Shown here: in pieces, positions 30,648 through 37,373 of the stretch
How positions within the stretch are numbered: position 1 is the stretch's first letter
Layout: each line of letters begins with the position of its first letter
Source: Methanobacterium sp964452085
GTDB taxonomy: Archaea; Methanobacteriota; Methanobacteria; Methanobacteriales; Methanobacteriaceae
DNA: 37,373 bases
Assembly (NCBI GenBank): GCA_964452085.1
Contig: CAYVKL010000017.1
Coordinates: 1-37,373, forward strand
Direction: 5' to 3'
Notes under the pieces: generated by a model
Databases searched by the model: none
Told to the model about the DNA's origin: nothing
Seen by the model: the letters and a program-made list of their open reading frames with translations, nothing else
Program-made: the position numbers and the translations under genes

Positions 30648-31484
30648 TTGAATAAAAGTCAGATTCTAAAGAATTTAATTCTAGATAGGGAAACCCTCAT
30701 CATGCCCAATGCTTACGACCCTATAAGTGCCATGATGATTGAAAAAGCAGGTTTCAAAGCAGTTCAATGTTCTGGTTACAGTTTTTCTATCCAGGCAGGT
30801 TACTCGAAGGAGAGTGATGTTAGTTTGGAAGAAAATCTGGACTGGACCCGTAGGATTGTGGAAGCCGTGGATGTGCCAGTGATGGCTGATGCTGAAGATG
30901 GATACGGGGATGCAGAAACTATCATAAAAATTGTGGAAAAATTTCTGGAAATTGGTGTGGCAGGGATTAACATTGAAGATCAGATTCTTGGAGAACCCGG
31001 CCCTTTGCGGATTATTGATGAAGAGTTGATGGCTGAAAAAATCATGGTAGCTCGTAAAACAGCAGAAATTGAGGGCGTTCCTGATCTGGTAATTAACGGC
31101 CGTACCGATGCTTTAAGATCCACTAAAGATAGGGAAGACGGTTTGAACCTTGCTATTGAACGTGCCAACACCTATCTTGATTCAGGTGCTACTCTGGCAT
31201 TTATAACCTACATTGCAACAATGGAAGAAGCCCTAACTATTGCTCAAGAAGTCAAGGGGCCAGTTACCATTGCCGCTGGAATGCCCTATAACCTCCACAA
31301 CTTCACCATTGCTGATTTGAAAAAAATGAAAGTTGCTCGTGTAAGTCTACCCACATTACTAATTTATTCCGGTATGAAAGCCATGGAAAAATCCCTTGAT
31401 TGCGTTAAAAATGATGTTATGGGGGAAATGGTTGATAAAGGCGATTTATTTTCAGTTGATGATGTGAATAATCTGTTAAATTAA
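30648..31484 (+). CDS. Isocitrate lyase/PEP mutase superfamily protein
   Basis: A 278-residue TIM-barrel protein. MPNAYDPISAMMIEKAGFKA, then VMADAEDGYGDA (metal-binding D-x-E region), GINIEDQ and INGRTDAL are family motifs. The KRCGH active-site loop of isocitrate and methylisocitrate lyases is absent: after IEDQ the sequence is ILGEPGPLRIIDEELMAEK, so a lyase of those types is unlikely. A PEP-mutase-like oxaloacetate decarboxylase or hydrolase is more probable. I start at TTG 30648 with GAGGGGG 8 nt upstream; the ATG at 30618 lies inside the previous gene and has no such site. Confidence 0.87.
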   Translation: MNKSQILKNLILDRETLIMPNAYDPISAMMIEKAGFKAVQCSGYSFSIQAGYSKESDVSLEENLDWTRRIVEAVDVPVMADAEDGYGDAETIIKIVEKFLEIGVAGINIEDQILGEPGPLRIIDEELMAEKIMVARKTAEIEGVPDLVINGRTDALRSTKDREDGLNLAIERANTYLDSGATLAFITYIATMEEALTIAQEVKGPVTIAAGMPYNLHNFTIADLKKMKVARVSLPTLLIYSGMKAMEKSLDCVKNDVMGEMVDKGDLFSVDDVNNLLN

Positions 31485-31527
31485 TATGGATGAGTAAAAG
31501 TCAAATAAAATAAAGGGGGTTTTTTCA

Positions 31528-32220
31528 GTGCTACCTTGGGTTATCTTATATAATGCCGTTAGTTTAGATGGGCGCATCACTGGTTTCAATGCAGATGTTG
31601 AACTTTATTATGAATTAGCAGCTCAATTAGGAGTTGATGCAGTTTTAATGGGTAGTAGTACGGTCCTTAAAGGATTTGATGTCAAACCAGCAGAAACTAT
31701 TCAAGAATCTAAGGAGGTCTATAAACCCAGAGAAAAGAATTCTGAGGATAAAAGGCCTTTACTGGTGGTTCCTGATAGCAGGGGACAAATTCGCATATGG
31801 GGCGAACTATTAAAAATGCCTTACATCCGGGATGTTCTGGTGTTATGTAGTCGTTCCACACCTATAGAATACTTAAACTTCCTGGAAGAGCGTTATATTG
31901 ATTATTTGGTGGTAGGCTACCAAAAAGTTGATCTGGAAATCGCCTTGGATGAACTTAACACCAAATTTGGGGTTAAAAAAATAAGAATTGATAGTGGTGG
32001 TATTCTAAATGGGGTTTTACTCAGGGAAGGTTTAGTGGATGAAGTCCACTTACTGATACATCCTGAACTGGTTGGGGGTACAACAGATAACTCCATTTTC
32101 CAGGCACCGGATCTGAATGATGAAAATGTTCCAATCAAGTTATATCTGGATAGTATGGAAAAAATTAAGGATGATATAATATACTTGAAATATAAAATCT
32201 TTGAAGGAATGTTTAAATAA
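31528..32220 (+). CDS. RibD C-terminal-type pyrimidine reductase
   Basis: A 230-residue protein. VILYNAVSLDGRITGFNADV is the NADPH/substrate opening of the RibD-C dihydrofolate-reductase-like fold, AVLMGSSTV holds the second contact, and IRIDSGGILNGVLLREGLVD and VHLLIHPELVGGTTDNS are the closing motifs. In archaea this fold supplies 2,5-diamino-6-ribosylamino-pyrimidinone phosphate reductase in riboflavin/F420 synthesis. Here the lone position suggests a paralogue or a general reductase. The GTG start has AAAGGGGG upstream. The middle insertion around residues 60-85 is rich in K and E. Confidence 0.85.
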   Translation: MLPWVILYNAVSLDGRITGFNADVELYYELAAQLGVDAVLMGSSTVLKGFDVKPAETIQESKEVYKPREKNSEDKRPLLVVPDSRGQIRIWGELLKMPYIRDVLVLCSRSTPIEYLNFLEERYIDYLVVGYQKVDLEIALDELNTKFGVKKIRIDSGGILNGVLLREGLVDEVHLLIHPELVGGTTDNSIFQAPDLNDENVPIKLYLDSMEKIKDDIIYLKYKIFEGMFK

Positions 32221-32297
32221 TGAATTAATATGAATCAATCTTGAATTACATTAAATGGACATTAAATAGTTAGATTAGAATATTTGGTGTGTTAATA

Positions 32298-32912
32298 ATG
32301 CTCTCTTTAATACAAAAAGATGATTTAAATCTTTATCTTGAATCATCACCTGCAGTGGATTATAATATCCCTGAAATTCAGGAAAAAGCCAGGGAATTAT
32401 CCGGGGGTCTGGATCAGGTGCCAATGGTTGAAAACATATACAACTTTGTAAGGGATGAGATTCATCACTCTATGGATTTAGGGAAGGATTTAGTAACTTG
32501 CCGAGCTTCCGATGTTTTAAGGGAAGGTCATGGGTTATGTTTTGCAAAATCAAATTTATTAGCTGCTCTTTTGAGATTTAAAGGTATTCCCACTGGATTT
32601 TGCTATCAGAGATTGGTACATGAAGATGACTTTATCCTCCATGGGTTAAACGCGGTTTATATGGGTGATGAATGGTTTAGACTAGATGCTCGTGGAAACC
32701 ATGAAGGTATTAATGCTCAGTTTTCAATGGGTCAGGAAAAACTGGCTTTTCAAACTTATGAAGCCGGTGAAGAAGACTATACAATAATATACAGTGAACC
32801 GGATAGTAGTGTAATCCATGCACTTTGCCATTCTAAAGACGTGCAAGAAGTAATGCACAGAATCCCAAAGTCTATAAATATTAAAAAAGTCCATAAAGAA
32901 TTAAATGATTAA
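32298..32912 (+). CDS. Transglutaminase-like cysteine protease-fold protein
   Basis: A 204-residue protein. The predicted catalytic triad is Cys in REGHGLCFAKSNLLAALLRF, His in FILHGLNAVYM, and Asp in WFRLDARGN. The preceding helices (NIYNFVRDEIHHSMD) are typical of the prokaryotic transglutaminase-like family, which includes peptidases and amide hydrolases. There is no signal peptide, so it should be cytoplasmic. The GTG at 32289 is discarded in favour of the ATG at 32298, since GGTGT lies 7-11 nt upstream of it. No operon partner is obvious. Confidence 0.88.
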   Translation: MLSLIQKDDLNLYLESSPAVDYNIPEIQEKARELSGGLDQVPMVENIYNFVRDEIHHSMDLGKDLVTCRASDVLREGHGLCFAKSNLLAALLRFKGIPTGFCYQRLVHEDDFILHGLNAVYMGDEWFRLDARGNHEGINAQFSMGQEKLAFQTYEAGEEDYTIIYSEPDSSVIHALCHSKDVQEVMHRIPKSINIKKVHKELND

Positions 32913-33137
32913 AAGAATTAATATTAAGTGGAATTAGATAACTTTTTTTCTCAGATGTTTTAACAGGGCTAACAAATGGGTGGGGATGTTTGATATTTGC
33001 AAAAATGTTTTGAAAAAGGATAAATTGGATTATTTGCAGGATTATAACTTTTTATCTTTTTAATTATATCGCCACGTTTCTAGATCCTCTGGAAATAATC
33101 TTGTCTTAACTATTTTTTGGGAGAAAACGAATTAATG

Positions 33138-33176
33138 TATAAATATGTTCTATGAAGTTTTAAATAGTACTCTATT
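33138..33176 (+). promoter_or_regulatory. Promoter with AATAG-N4-CTATT palindrome in the 322 bp gap
   Basis: In the gap 32913-33234 there is no gene. TATAAATA at 33138-33145 is a TATA box. AATAG (33163-33167) and CTATT (33172-33176) form an inverted repeat at the predicted start, with a further half-site AATAGTAT about 15 bp later. T-runs around 32942-32950 may end the upstream transcript. Confidence 0.45.
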
Positions 33177-33234
33177 GTTAAAATAGTATTGGATATGTTA
33201 TCTTGAAAATATAATCTTAATTAGAGGTTACAAT

Positions 33235-34038
33235 ATGAGAGAAGATTACGTTCACGGATATTCTGAAAGAGAAGCAACCCGGCTTGTTGATCAGTCTAAA
33301 ACCCTTTCTAACCTTATGCACCACGACACCAGTTATCCTGATGGTAGCCTGGTTTTGGAAGCTGGTTGTGGAGTGGGGGCTCAAACCATCACACTTGCTA
33401 GGAACAGTCCTAAGGCAGAGATAACCTCAGTAGACATATCCGAACCTTCCTTAAGCCATGCAAAAAATCTCATTGAAAAAGAAGGTGTTTCAAATGTACA
33501 TTTTCAAGTGGCAGATATTATGAATTTGCCATTTGATGATGAAACATTTGATCATGTGTTTATCTGTTTTGTTTTAGAGCATCTTCCTGATCCTGTAAGG
33601 GCACTTTTAAGTTTAAAGAGAGTTCTCAAAAAAGGAGGTTCCATCACCGTGATTGAAGGGGATCATGGATCCTGTTATTTCTATCCCGAAACTGATGCAG
33701 CAGTAAAAGCATGGGAATGTCTGATTAAGATTCAAAAAGACTTAAATTGCAATCCATTAATGGGAAGAGAACTTTACCCACTTTTAAGCGAAGCTGGGTT
33801 TGAAAATGTCCAGATAGATCCTAGAATAGTTTATGTCGATGCTAGTAAGCCGGAACTGGTTGAGGGATTCATTAAAAAAACTATAATAGCCATGGTGGAA
33901 GGAGTTAGAGATCAGGCTATTGAAACAGATATCATAGATCAGCTTTCATGGGAAAAAGGCATAGAAGGTTTGTATAAGTCTGCAGAACCCTCTGGAACAT
34001 TTTTTTATAACTTCTTTAAGGGAATGGCAAGAAAATAG
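33235..34038 (+). CDS. Class I SAM-dependent methyltransferase
   Basis: A 267-residue methyltransferase. Motif I LVLEAGCGVGAQTITLARN, motif II ITSVDISEPSLSHAK, motif III VQVADIMNLPFDDETFD (as FQVADIM...) and the YCFVLEHLPDP-like IV region are intact. The C-terminal helical extension (about 190-265) resembles small-molecule or quinone methyltransferases. The ATG follows GAGGTT. It is followed after 9 bp by a GNAT gene, so the two are a likely operon. The substrate is unknown. Confidence 0.88.
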   Translation: MREDYVHGYSEREATRLVDQSKTLSNLMHHDTSYPDGSLVLEAGCGVGAQTITLARNSPKAEITSVDISEPSLSHAKNLIEKEGVSNVHFQVADIMNLPFDDETFDHVFICFVLEHLPDPVRALLSLKRVLKKGGSITVIEGDHGSCYFYPETDAAVKAWECLIKIQKDLNCNPLMGRELYPLLSEAGFENVQIDPRIVYVDASKPELVEGFIKKTIIAMVEGVRDQAIETDIIDQLSWEKGIEGLYKSAEPSGTFFYNFFKGMARK

Positions 34039-34047
34039 GTGCAAGAA

Positions 34048-34509
34048 ATGATTATTGAACCTGCAGTTAGGGAGGATGCTTTGGATATACTTAACCTGCA
34101 GAAGTTATGTTACCTATCTGAGGCCAAAATTTATAATGATTACACAATTCCTCCCCTGATTCAAACCCTGGAAGAGATTCAATTCGATTTAGAGAAGTAT
34201 TTTTTTCTGAAAGCAGTTAAAAATGGTAAGATAATTGGTTCAGTGCGAACGAGAAAGATCAATTTAGATACAGGTTATATAGGAAGATTAATTGTACATC
34301 CCGATTTTCAAAACCAGGGAATCGGAAGTAGATTAATGAAGGAAATTGAGAAAAAATTTCCTGACATTAAAAGATGGGAATTAATCACTGGACATTTAAG
34401 TGTTAAAAACATTAAATTTTATGGAAAACATGGGTTCAAGATTTTCAAAACAGAAAAACTCACTTCAAAAGTGGATTTAGTCCATCTTGAAAAAGTTAAA
34501 TTATCATAA
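34048..34509 (+). CDS. GNAT family N-acetyltransferase
   Basis: A 153-residue acetyltransferase. YIGRLIVHPDFQNQGIGSRL carries the acetyl-CoA binding Q-N-Q-G-I-G loop, and NIKFYGKHGFKIFKTEKL is the C-terminal motif. The in-frame GTG at 34039 is part of the ribosome binding site AGGTG, so the ATG at 34048 is chosen. It sits directly behind the methyltransferase. The substrate is unknown. Confidence 0.88.
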   Translation: MIIEPAVREDALDILNLQKLCYLSEAKIYNDYTIPPLIQTLEEIQFDLEKYFFLKAVKNGKIIGSVRTRKINLDTGYIGRLIVHPDFQNQGIGSRLMKEIEKKFPDIKRWELITGHLSVKNIKFYGKHGFKIFKTEKLTSKVDLVHLEKVKLS

Positions 34510-34638
34510 TACAGTTTAAATGTCATATATGTAAGAATTACTTTTTAAACTCGTTTTTTCATAAATAGAGAACAGATTAAAATTTTGATAGTTCAATTCC
34601 TTTAATTTGATATGATGTTTTTCCAAAAGGCGATTTAA

Positions 34639-35376
34639 ATGAGTAAATTCGAAAAATCAGAATGGGCAGATAAAAAACACGCAAACCAATTCATGGAAAA
34701 CGCAGATATATACATCCTGGAACGGAAAAGGTTGTTTGCTATTTTAAGGTCCTTTTATAGATATTTTTTATTGAGTAATCCAAAAAAGGCAATTCGGGTT
34801 TTAGACCTGGGATGTGGTAGTGGAGCACTAACCATGGAATTATTAAAGGAAGATGATAAAATCGAAGCTACTTTGGTGGATGGTTCATCAGATATGCTCA
34901 TAAATGCCCAGGAAAATCTAAAAAATTATAATAAAATGCATTTCATGCAGAAAACATTTCAGGAGCTAATGGACGAATTAGATGTTGATAATGGTCTATT
35001 TATTGATTTTGATTTTGCAGTTTCCTCTCTTGCCATTCACCACCTACAATTTGAAGAAAAAAAATCTCTTTTCCAATACATATACAGCCATCTTAAGCCA
35101 GGAGGATTTTTTTTAAACATAGAAACCGTTAAAGCCCCTACAGATTCCCTTGAAAGTTGGTATCGTGTACTCTGGAAGGAGTGGATCCAAGAAAATCAGA
35201 TTAAACTGGATGTTAAAGAAAATTTCGCATATTTGCCAGAACAATATAAAAACAACCCGGATAACCATCCCGATAAACTATCAGAACAGTTGGATGCTCT
35301 TAAGAACATCGGATTCAAACAAGTGGACTGTTACTATAAGTACGGAATCTTCTCGATTTATGGTGGAATGAAATAA
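34639..35376 (+). CDS. Class I SAM-dependent methyltransferase
   Basis: A 245-residue protein. Motif I IRVLDLGCGSGALTMELLKE, motif II ATLVDGSSDMLINAQENLKN and the post-motif HLKPGGFFLNIE identify a methyltransferase of the class seen in tellurite/SmtA-like and UbiE-like enzymes. The N-terminal 50 residues (KSEWADKKHANQFMENADIY) form a helical cap. The ATG follows AAGGCGAT. It ends 20 bp before a reductase of the pyrroline-5-carboxylate type, so the two may be co-transcribed. Confidence 0.88.
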   Translation: MSKFEKSEWADKKHANQFMENADIYILERKRLFAILRSFYRYFLLSNPKKAIRVLDLGCGSGALTMELLKEDDKIEATLVDGSSDMLINAQENLKNYNKMHFMQKTFQELMDELDVDNGLFIDFDFAVSSLAIHHLQFEEKKSLFQYIYSHLKPGGFFLNIETVKAPTDSLESWYRVLWKEWIQENQIKLDVKENFAYLPEQYKNNPDNHPDKLSEQLDALKNIGFKQVDCYYKYGIFSIYGGMK

Positions 35377-35396
35377 AATTAATAAGGAAGAATCAC

Positions 35397-36212
35397 ATGG
35401 AAAAAATAGGTTTCATAGGCTACGGGGCCATGGGTAGTATGATTATCAGAGGTATACTCCGATCTGGAGTTTTAGAAGAATCTCAAATGATAATAACTAC
35501 TCGCACCCTTAGTAAACTAGATGATTTGCAAAAATCATATCCCGGGCTGGAAATAGCCCCTAATAACATAAATGTGGCAGAAAAATCCCAGAAATTATTT
35601 ATATTTGTTAACACCTCAATGGTTAAAGAAGTATTGGGAGAAATTGTAGATCATATCTCAGTTAAAACCCATATAATTTACATAGCCGCGGGTTTAACTA
35701 TAGAAAACCTTGAAAACATCTTCCCTGGAAAGATAAGCAAGGTAATTCCCAGTTTAACCTCCCAAGTAAACCATGGAATTTCTTTGGTTGCCCATAACCA
35801 ACAAGTGACAATTGAAGACGCTGAGTTTGTAGAAAAAATCTTTAAAGCAATTGGAAAAGTTAAACACGTTAACAAAAACGAATTTGGATTGGGAACGGAT
35901 TTAACTAGCTGCGCTCCTGCATTTATATCCCTTATAATGATGAAATTTTCTGAAACAGCCCTTAAACGTGATGTTTTCACCAGGGAAGAAGTGGAAGAAA
36001 TGGTTACAGAAACCCTTTATGGCACTGCAAAACTCCTCTATGAATGTAATATGGATTTTAAAGATGTTATTACAAGAGTAGCTACTAAAGGAGGTATTAC
36101 TGAAGAGGGATTGAAAGTTTTGGAGGGTGAATTAGGCCCTACATTCGACAGACTATTCGAAAGCACCTTAAAAAAATATGAAAAAGTAGAAAAAGATTTA
36201 AATATGAAATAA
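35397..36212 (+). CDS. Pyrroline-5-carboxylate reductase-like oxidoreductase
   Basis: A 271-residue protein. It starts MEKIGFIGYGAMGSMIIRGI, the NADP-binding GxGxxG motif of the P5CR family. IIYIAAGLTIENLENIFPGK is the central motif and TSCAPAFISLIMMKF takes the place of the conserved SGPAY segment. VATKGGITEEGLKVLE matches the P5CR C-terminal TPGGxT motif loosely. The changes at SGPAY and TPGGT suggest a ComER-like or otherwise diverged relative, so proline synthesis is uncertain. ATG with AAGGAAGA upstream. Confidence 0.83.
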   Translation: MEKIGFIGYGAMGSMIIRGILRSGVLEESQMIITTRTLSKLDDLQKSYPGLEIAPNNINVAEKSQKLFIFVNTSMVKEVLGEIVDHISVKTHIIYIAAGLTIENLENIFPGKISKVIPSLTSQVNHGISLVAHNQQVTIEDAEFVEKIFKAIGKVKHVNKNEFGLGTDLTSCAPAFISLIMMKFSETALKRDVFTREEVEEMVTETLYGTAKLLYECNMDFKDVITRVATKGGITEEGLKVLEGELGPTFDRLFESTLKKYEKVEKDLNMK

Positions 36213-36371
36213 ATCCTTAAACCGCTTCAAATACACTAATAAAATTAGTTGAATTTCAGTTATAATAGTTTACTTGTTAGCTTTTTGGATAGTTTTCCTT
36301 TGAAAATCCACTTCCATGGAGTAAGTTAGAAATTAAGGATATATTATTATAAAAAAGGAATTTCATGGAAA

Positions 36372-36650
36372 TTATGATGTTATTTTTTTATTCCAATGAC
36401 CGCGCAAGACTTTGTAGAGTGCGTAAATTATCACCAGATATCCCAAGGATCTAACAATTAAAATGAAAATGTTAGAACTGTTAACTCCTAAAATGATAGC
36501 TAGGTGGGCTAAGCCAAAAAGACCGAAAGTTATGGCTATATATAGTGCAATTAAACTGGCTTTTTTCCTATACTCCCAGAAACCTAAACAAACTATTATT
36601 ATGCAAAAAATCAAGTTTAGAATAGTTACTGGATCAAGGATTATTGCCAT
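36372..36650 (-). CDS. Small 3-TM membrane protein
   Basis: A 92-residue protein with helices at about residues 5-24, 33-54 and 60-80. The pattern DPVTILNLIFCIIIVCLGFW, ALYIAITFGLFGLAHLAIIL and RSLGYLVIIYALYKVL is familiar from short membrane proteins of methanogens. GAGGTT precedes the ATG. The + strand ORF overlapping it (36463-36723) lacks a good start site and is a shadow. Function unknown. Confidence 0.75.
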   Translation of the reverse strand: MAIILDPVTILNLIFCIIIVCLGFWEYRKKASLIALYIAITFGLFGLAHLAIILGVNSSNIFILIVRSLGYLVIIYALYKVLRGHWNKKITS

Positions 36651-36819
36651 TATGGAACCTCATATGCAAATTATTTTTATCTCAAGATATGTTAATAAGT
36701 CTTTTGATAACATAGAAACATGATGTTGAGCAATAAACCATTTATAGTAGTATTAACTAATACATCTCTTAGAGCATGAGTTAGATGCCAGCAATCATGA
36801 AAGAATAGGATTTGAGAAG

Positions 36820-37197
36820 ATGAAGATCATAACCTTGTTAGCAATAATAATAGTGTTGATAATGGCATGTTCCATTGGGGTTATGTTTGCAACTGGGGAA
36901 GAAAAAGCGGACATGAATGGAAAAATTATTGGGGTATGTCAGGTCAATCCGCAGGATGATAATAACACTCAAAATTCTATTTTGATAGAGGGAACGGTTG
37001 CCGGTAACGATCAAACCCATAATATATCTGTTAAAATAAATAATGGTACGATTATACTGAAAAAAGATGGAAATAAGCGTGAAAATGCATCTTTTTCAGA
37101 CCTTAAATCAGGTGAAAAAGTTGCTGTTATGTTCACCGGACCATTCATTGAATCTTATCCCCCTCAAACTACTGCAAAAGAAATTATAATAGTTTGA
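36820..37197 (+). CDS. Exported or membrane-anchored YobA/DUF3221-like protein
   Basis: A 125-residue protein with a hydrophobic N-terminal segment (about residues 4-24) and a small beta-rich outer domain. The ending GEKVAVMFTGPFIESYPPQT resembles the G-x-x-V-x-V-x-x-x-GP-x-x-ESYP end of DUF3221/YobA proteins. A Cys at residue 17 is within the hydrophobic stretch, so a lipoprotein cannot be excluded, although no clear lipobox is seen. Function unknown. T-rich sequence follows at about 37212-37233. Confidence 0.75.
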   Translation: MKIITLLAIIIVLIMACSIGVMFATGEEKADMNGKIIGVCQVNPQDDNNTQNSILIEGTVAGNDQTHNISVKINNGTIILKKDGNKRENASFSDLKSGEKVAVMFTGPFIESYPPQTTAKEIIIV

Positions 37198-37284
37198 AGT
37201 ATTTTAAATCTAATTTTTAGTTTTTAAATTTTTTATCTGTGGGATTGAAGTTATTTATACCAGTTAAAAATTTCTTCCGTAAGA

Positions 37285-37292
37285 TTTAAATA
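37285..37292 (+). promoter_or_regulatory. TATA box of the tRNA-Cys gene
   Basis: TTTAAATA lies 27-34 bp upstream of the first tRNA base, the usual archaeal TATA position. Confidence 0.55.
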
Positions 37293-37311
37293 GCAACAGT
37301 GCGCAACGTAA

Positions 37312-37373
<62 letters not shown>

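Noticed and set aside
36463..36723. + strand ORF of 86 codons
   Set aside because: It is antisense to the 3-TM protein at 36372-36650, which has a ribosome binding site and clean membrane helices.

Overview
The window looks like an AT-rich archaeal chromosome segment, most likely from a Methanobacterium-type methanogen (Methanobacteriales). This is inferred from TATA-box promoters about 25 nt upstream of transcript starts or of leaderless genes, strong GGAGG/GGTG ribosome binding sites with some GTG and TTG starts, zinc-ribbon and archaeal winged-helix families, EFR1-type flavodoxin/ferredoxin fusions and a tRNA-Cys with its own TATA box. No integrase, transposase, CRISPR array or phage gene was seen. 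No methanogenesis gene is present, so the genus is a best guess.

Left part (1-10.7 kb, + strand). A family array of four zinc-free quinone oxidoreductase-like (QOR) MDR dehydrogenases is interleaved with membrane proteins (DUF4386 type and others), two flavodoxins, a DUF6326-like protein, a PadR-DUF2812 pair, a membrane-anchored methyltransferase, a VOC/PhnB-like protein and a GYD protein. The array grew by duplication. One copy has lost 17 residues, one has ATT where its relatives have ATG, and a roughly 60 bp relic of a duplicated methyltransferase gene remains at 3571-3634.

Middle-left part (10.7-16.3 kb, - strand). An ArsR-type repressor sits upstream of flavodoxin, nitroreductase and EFR1 flavodoxin-ferredoxin genes. 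Two matching inverted-repeat operators (13162-13181 perfect, 12800-12819 degenerate) suggest that the repressor controls itself and this redox operon. A DUF4332 helix-hairpin-helix protein, an iron-sulfur aldo/keto reductase and an alpha/alpha-toroid protein follow.

Centre (16.5-29.4 kb, + strand). After a zinc-ribbon protein with an Asp/Phe-rich tail, a methyltransferase and a secreted protein comes the most interesting region: two related modules of MacB/FtsX-type ABC transporters without a periplasmic adaptor. Module A is PadR, HAAS/DUF1700, winged-helix (wHTH) protein, a long leader with a riboswitch-like fold, permease-ATPase twice, a small 3-TM protein and a GNAT. Module B is wHTH, 3-TM protein, permease, ATPase, 3-TM protein and GNAT. 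The shared wHTH and 3-TM proteins, the leader RNA, the phased direct repeats before both permease promoters and an 11-bp perfect palindrome before the last 3-TM gene make this a candidate undescribed membrane-sensing/efflux system.

Right part (29.5-37.4 kb). This holds GNATs, an NAD(P)H oxidoreductase next to an isocitrate lyase/PEP-mutase superfamily protein, a RibD-type reductase, a transglutaminase-like protein, two methyltransferases, a pyrroline-5-carboxylate reductase-like protein, small membrane and exported proteins, and the 5' part of a tRNA-Cys gene cut by the window end.
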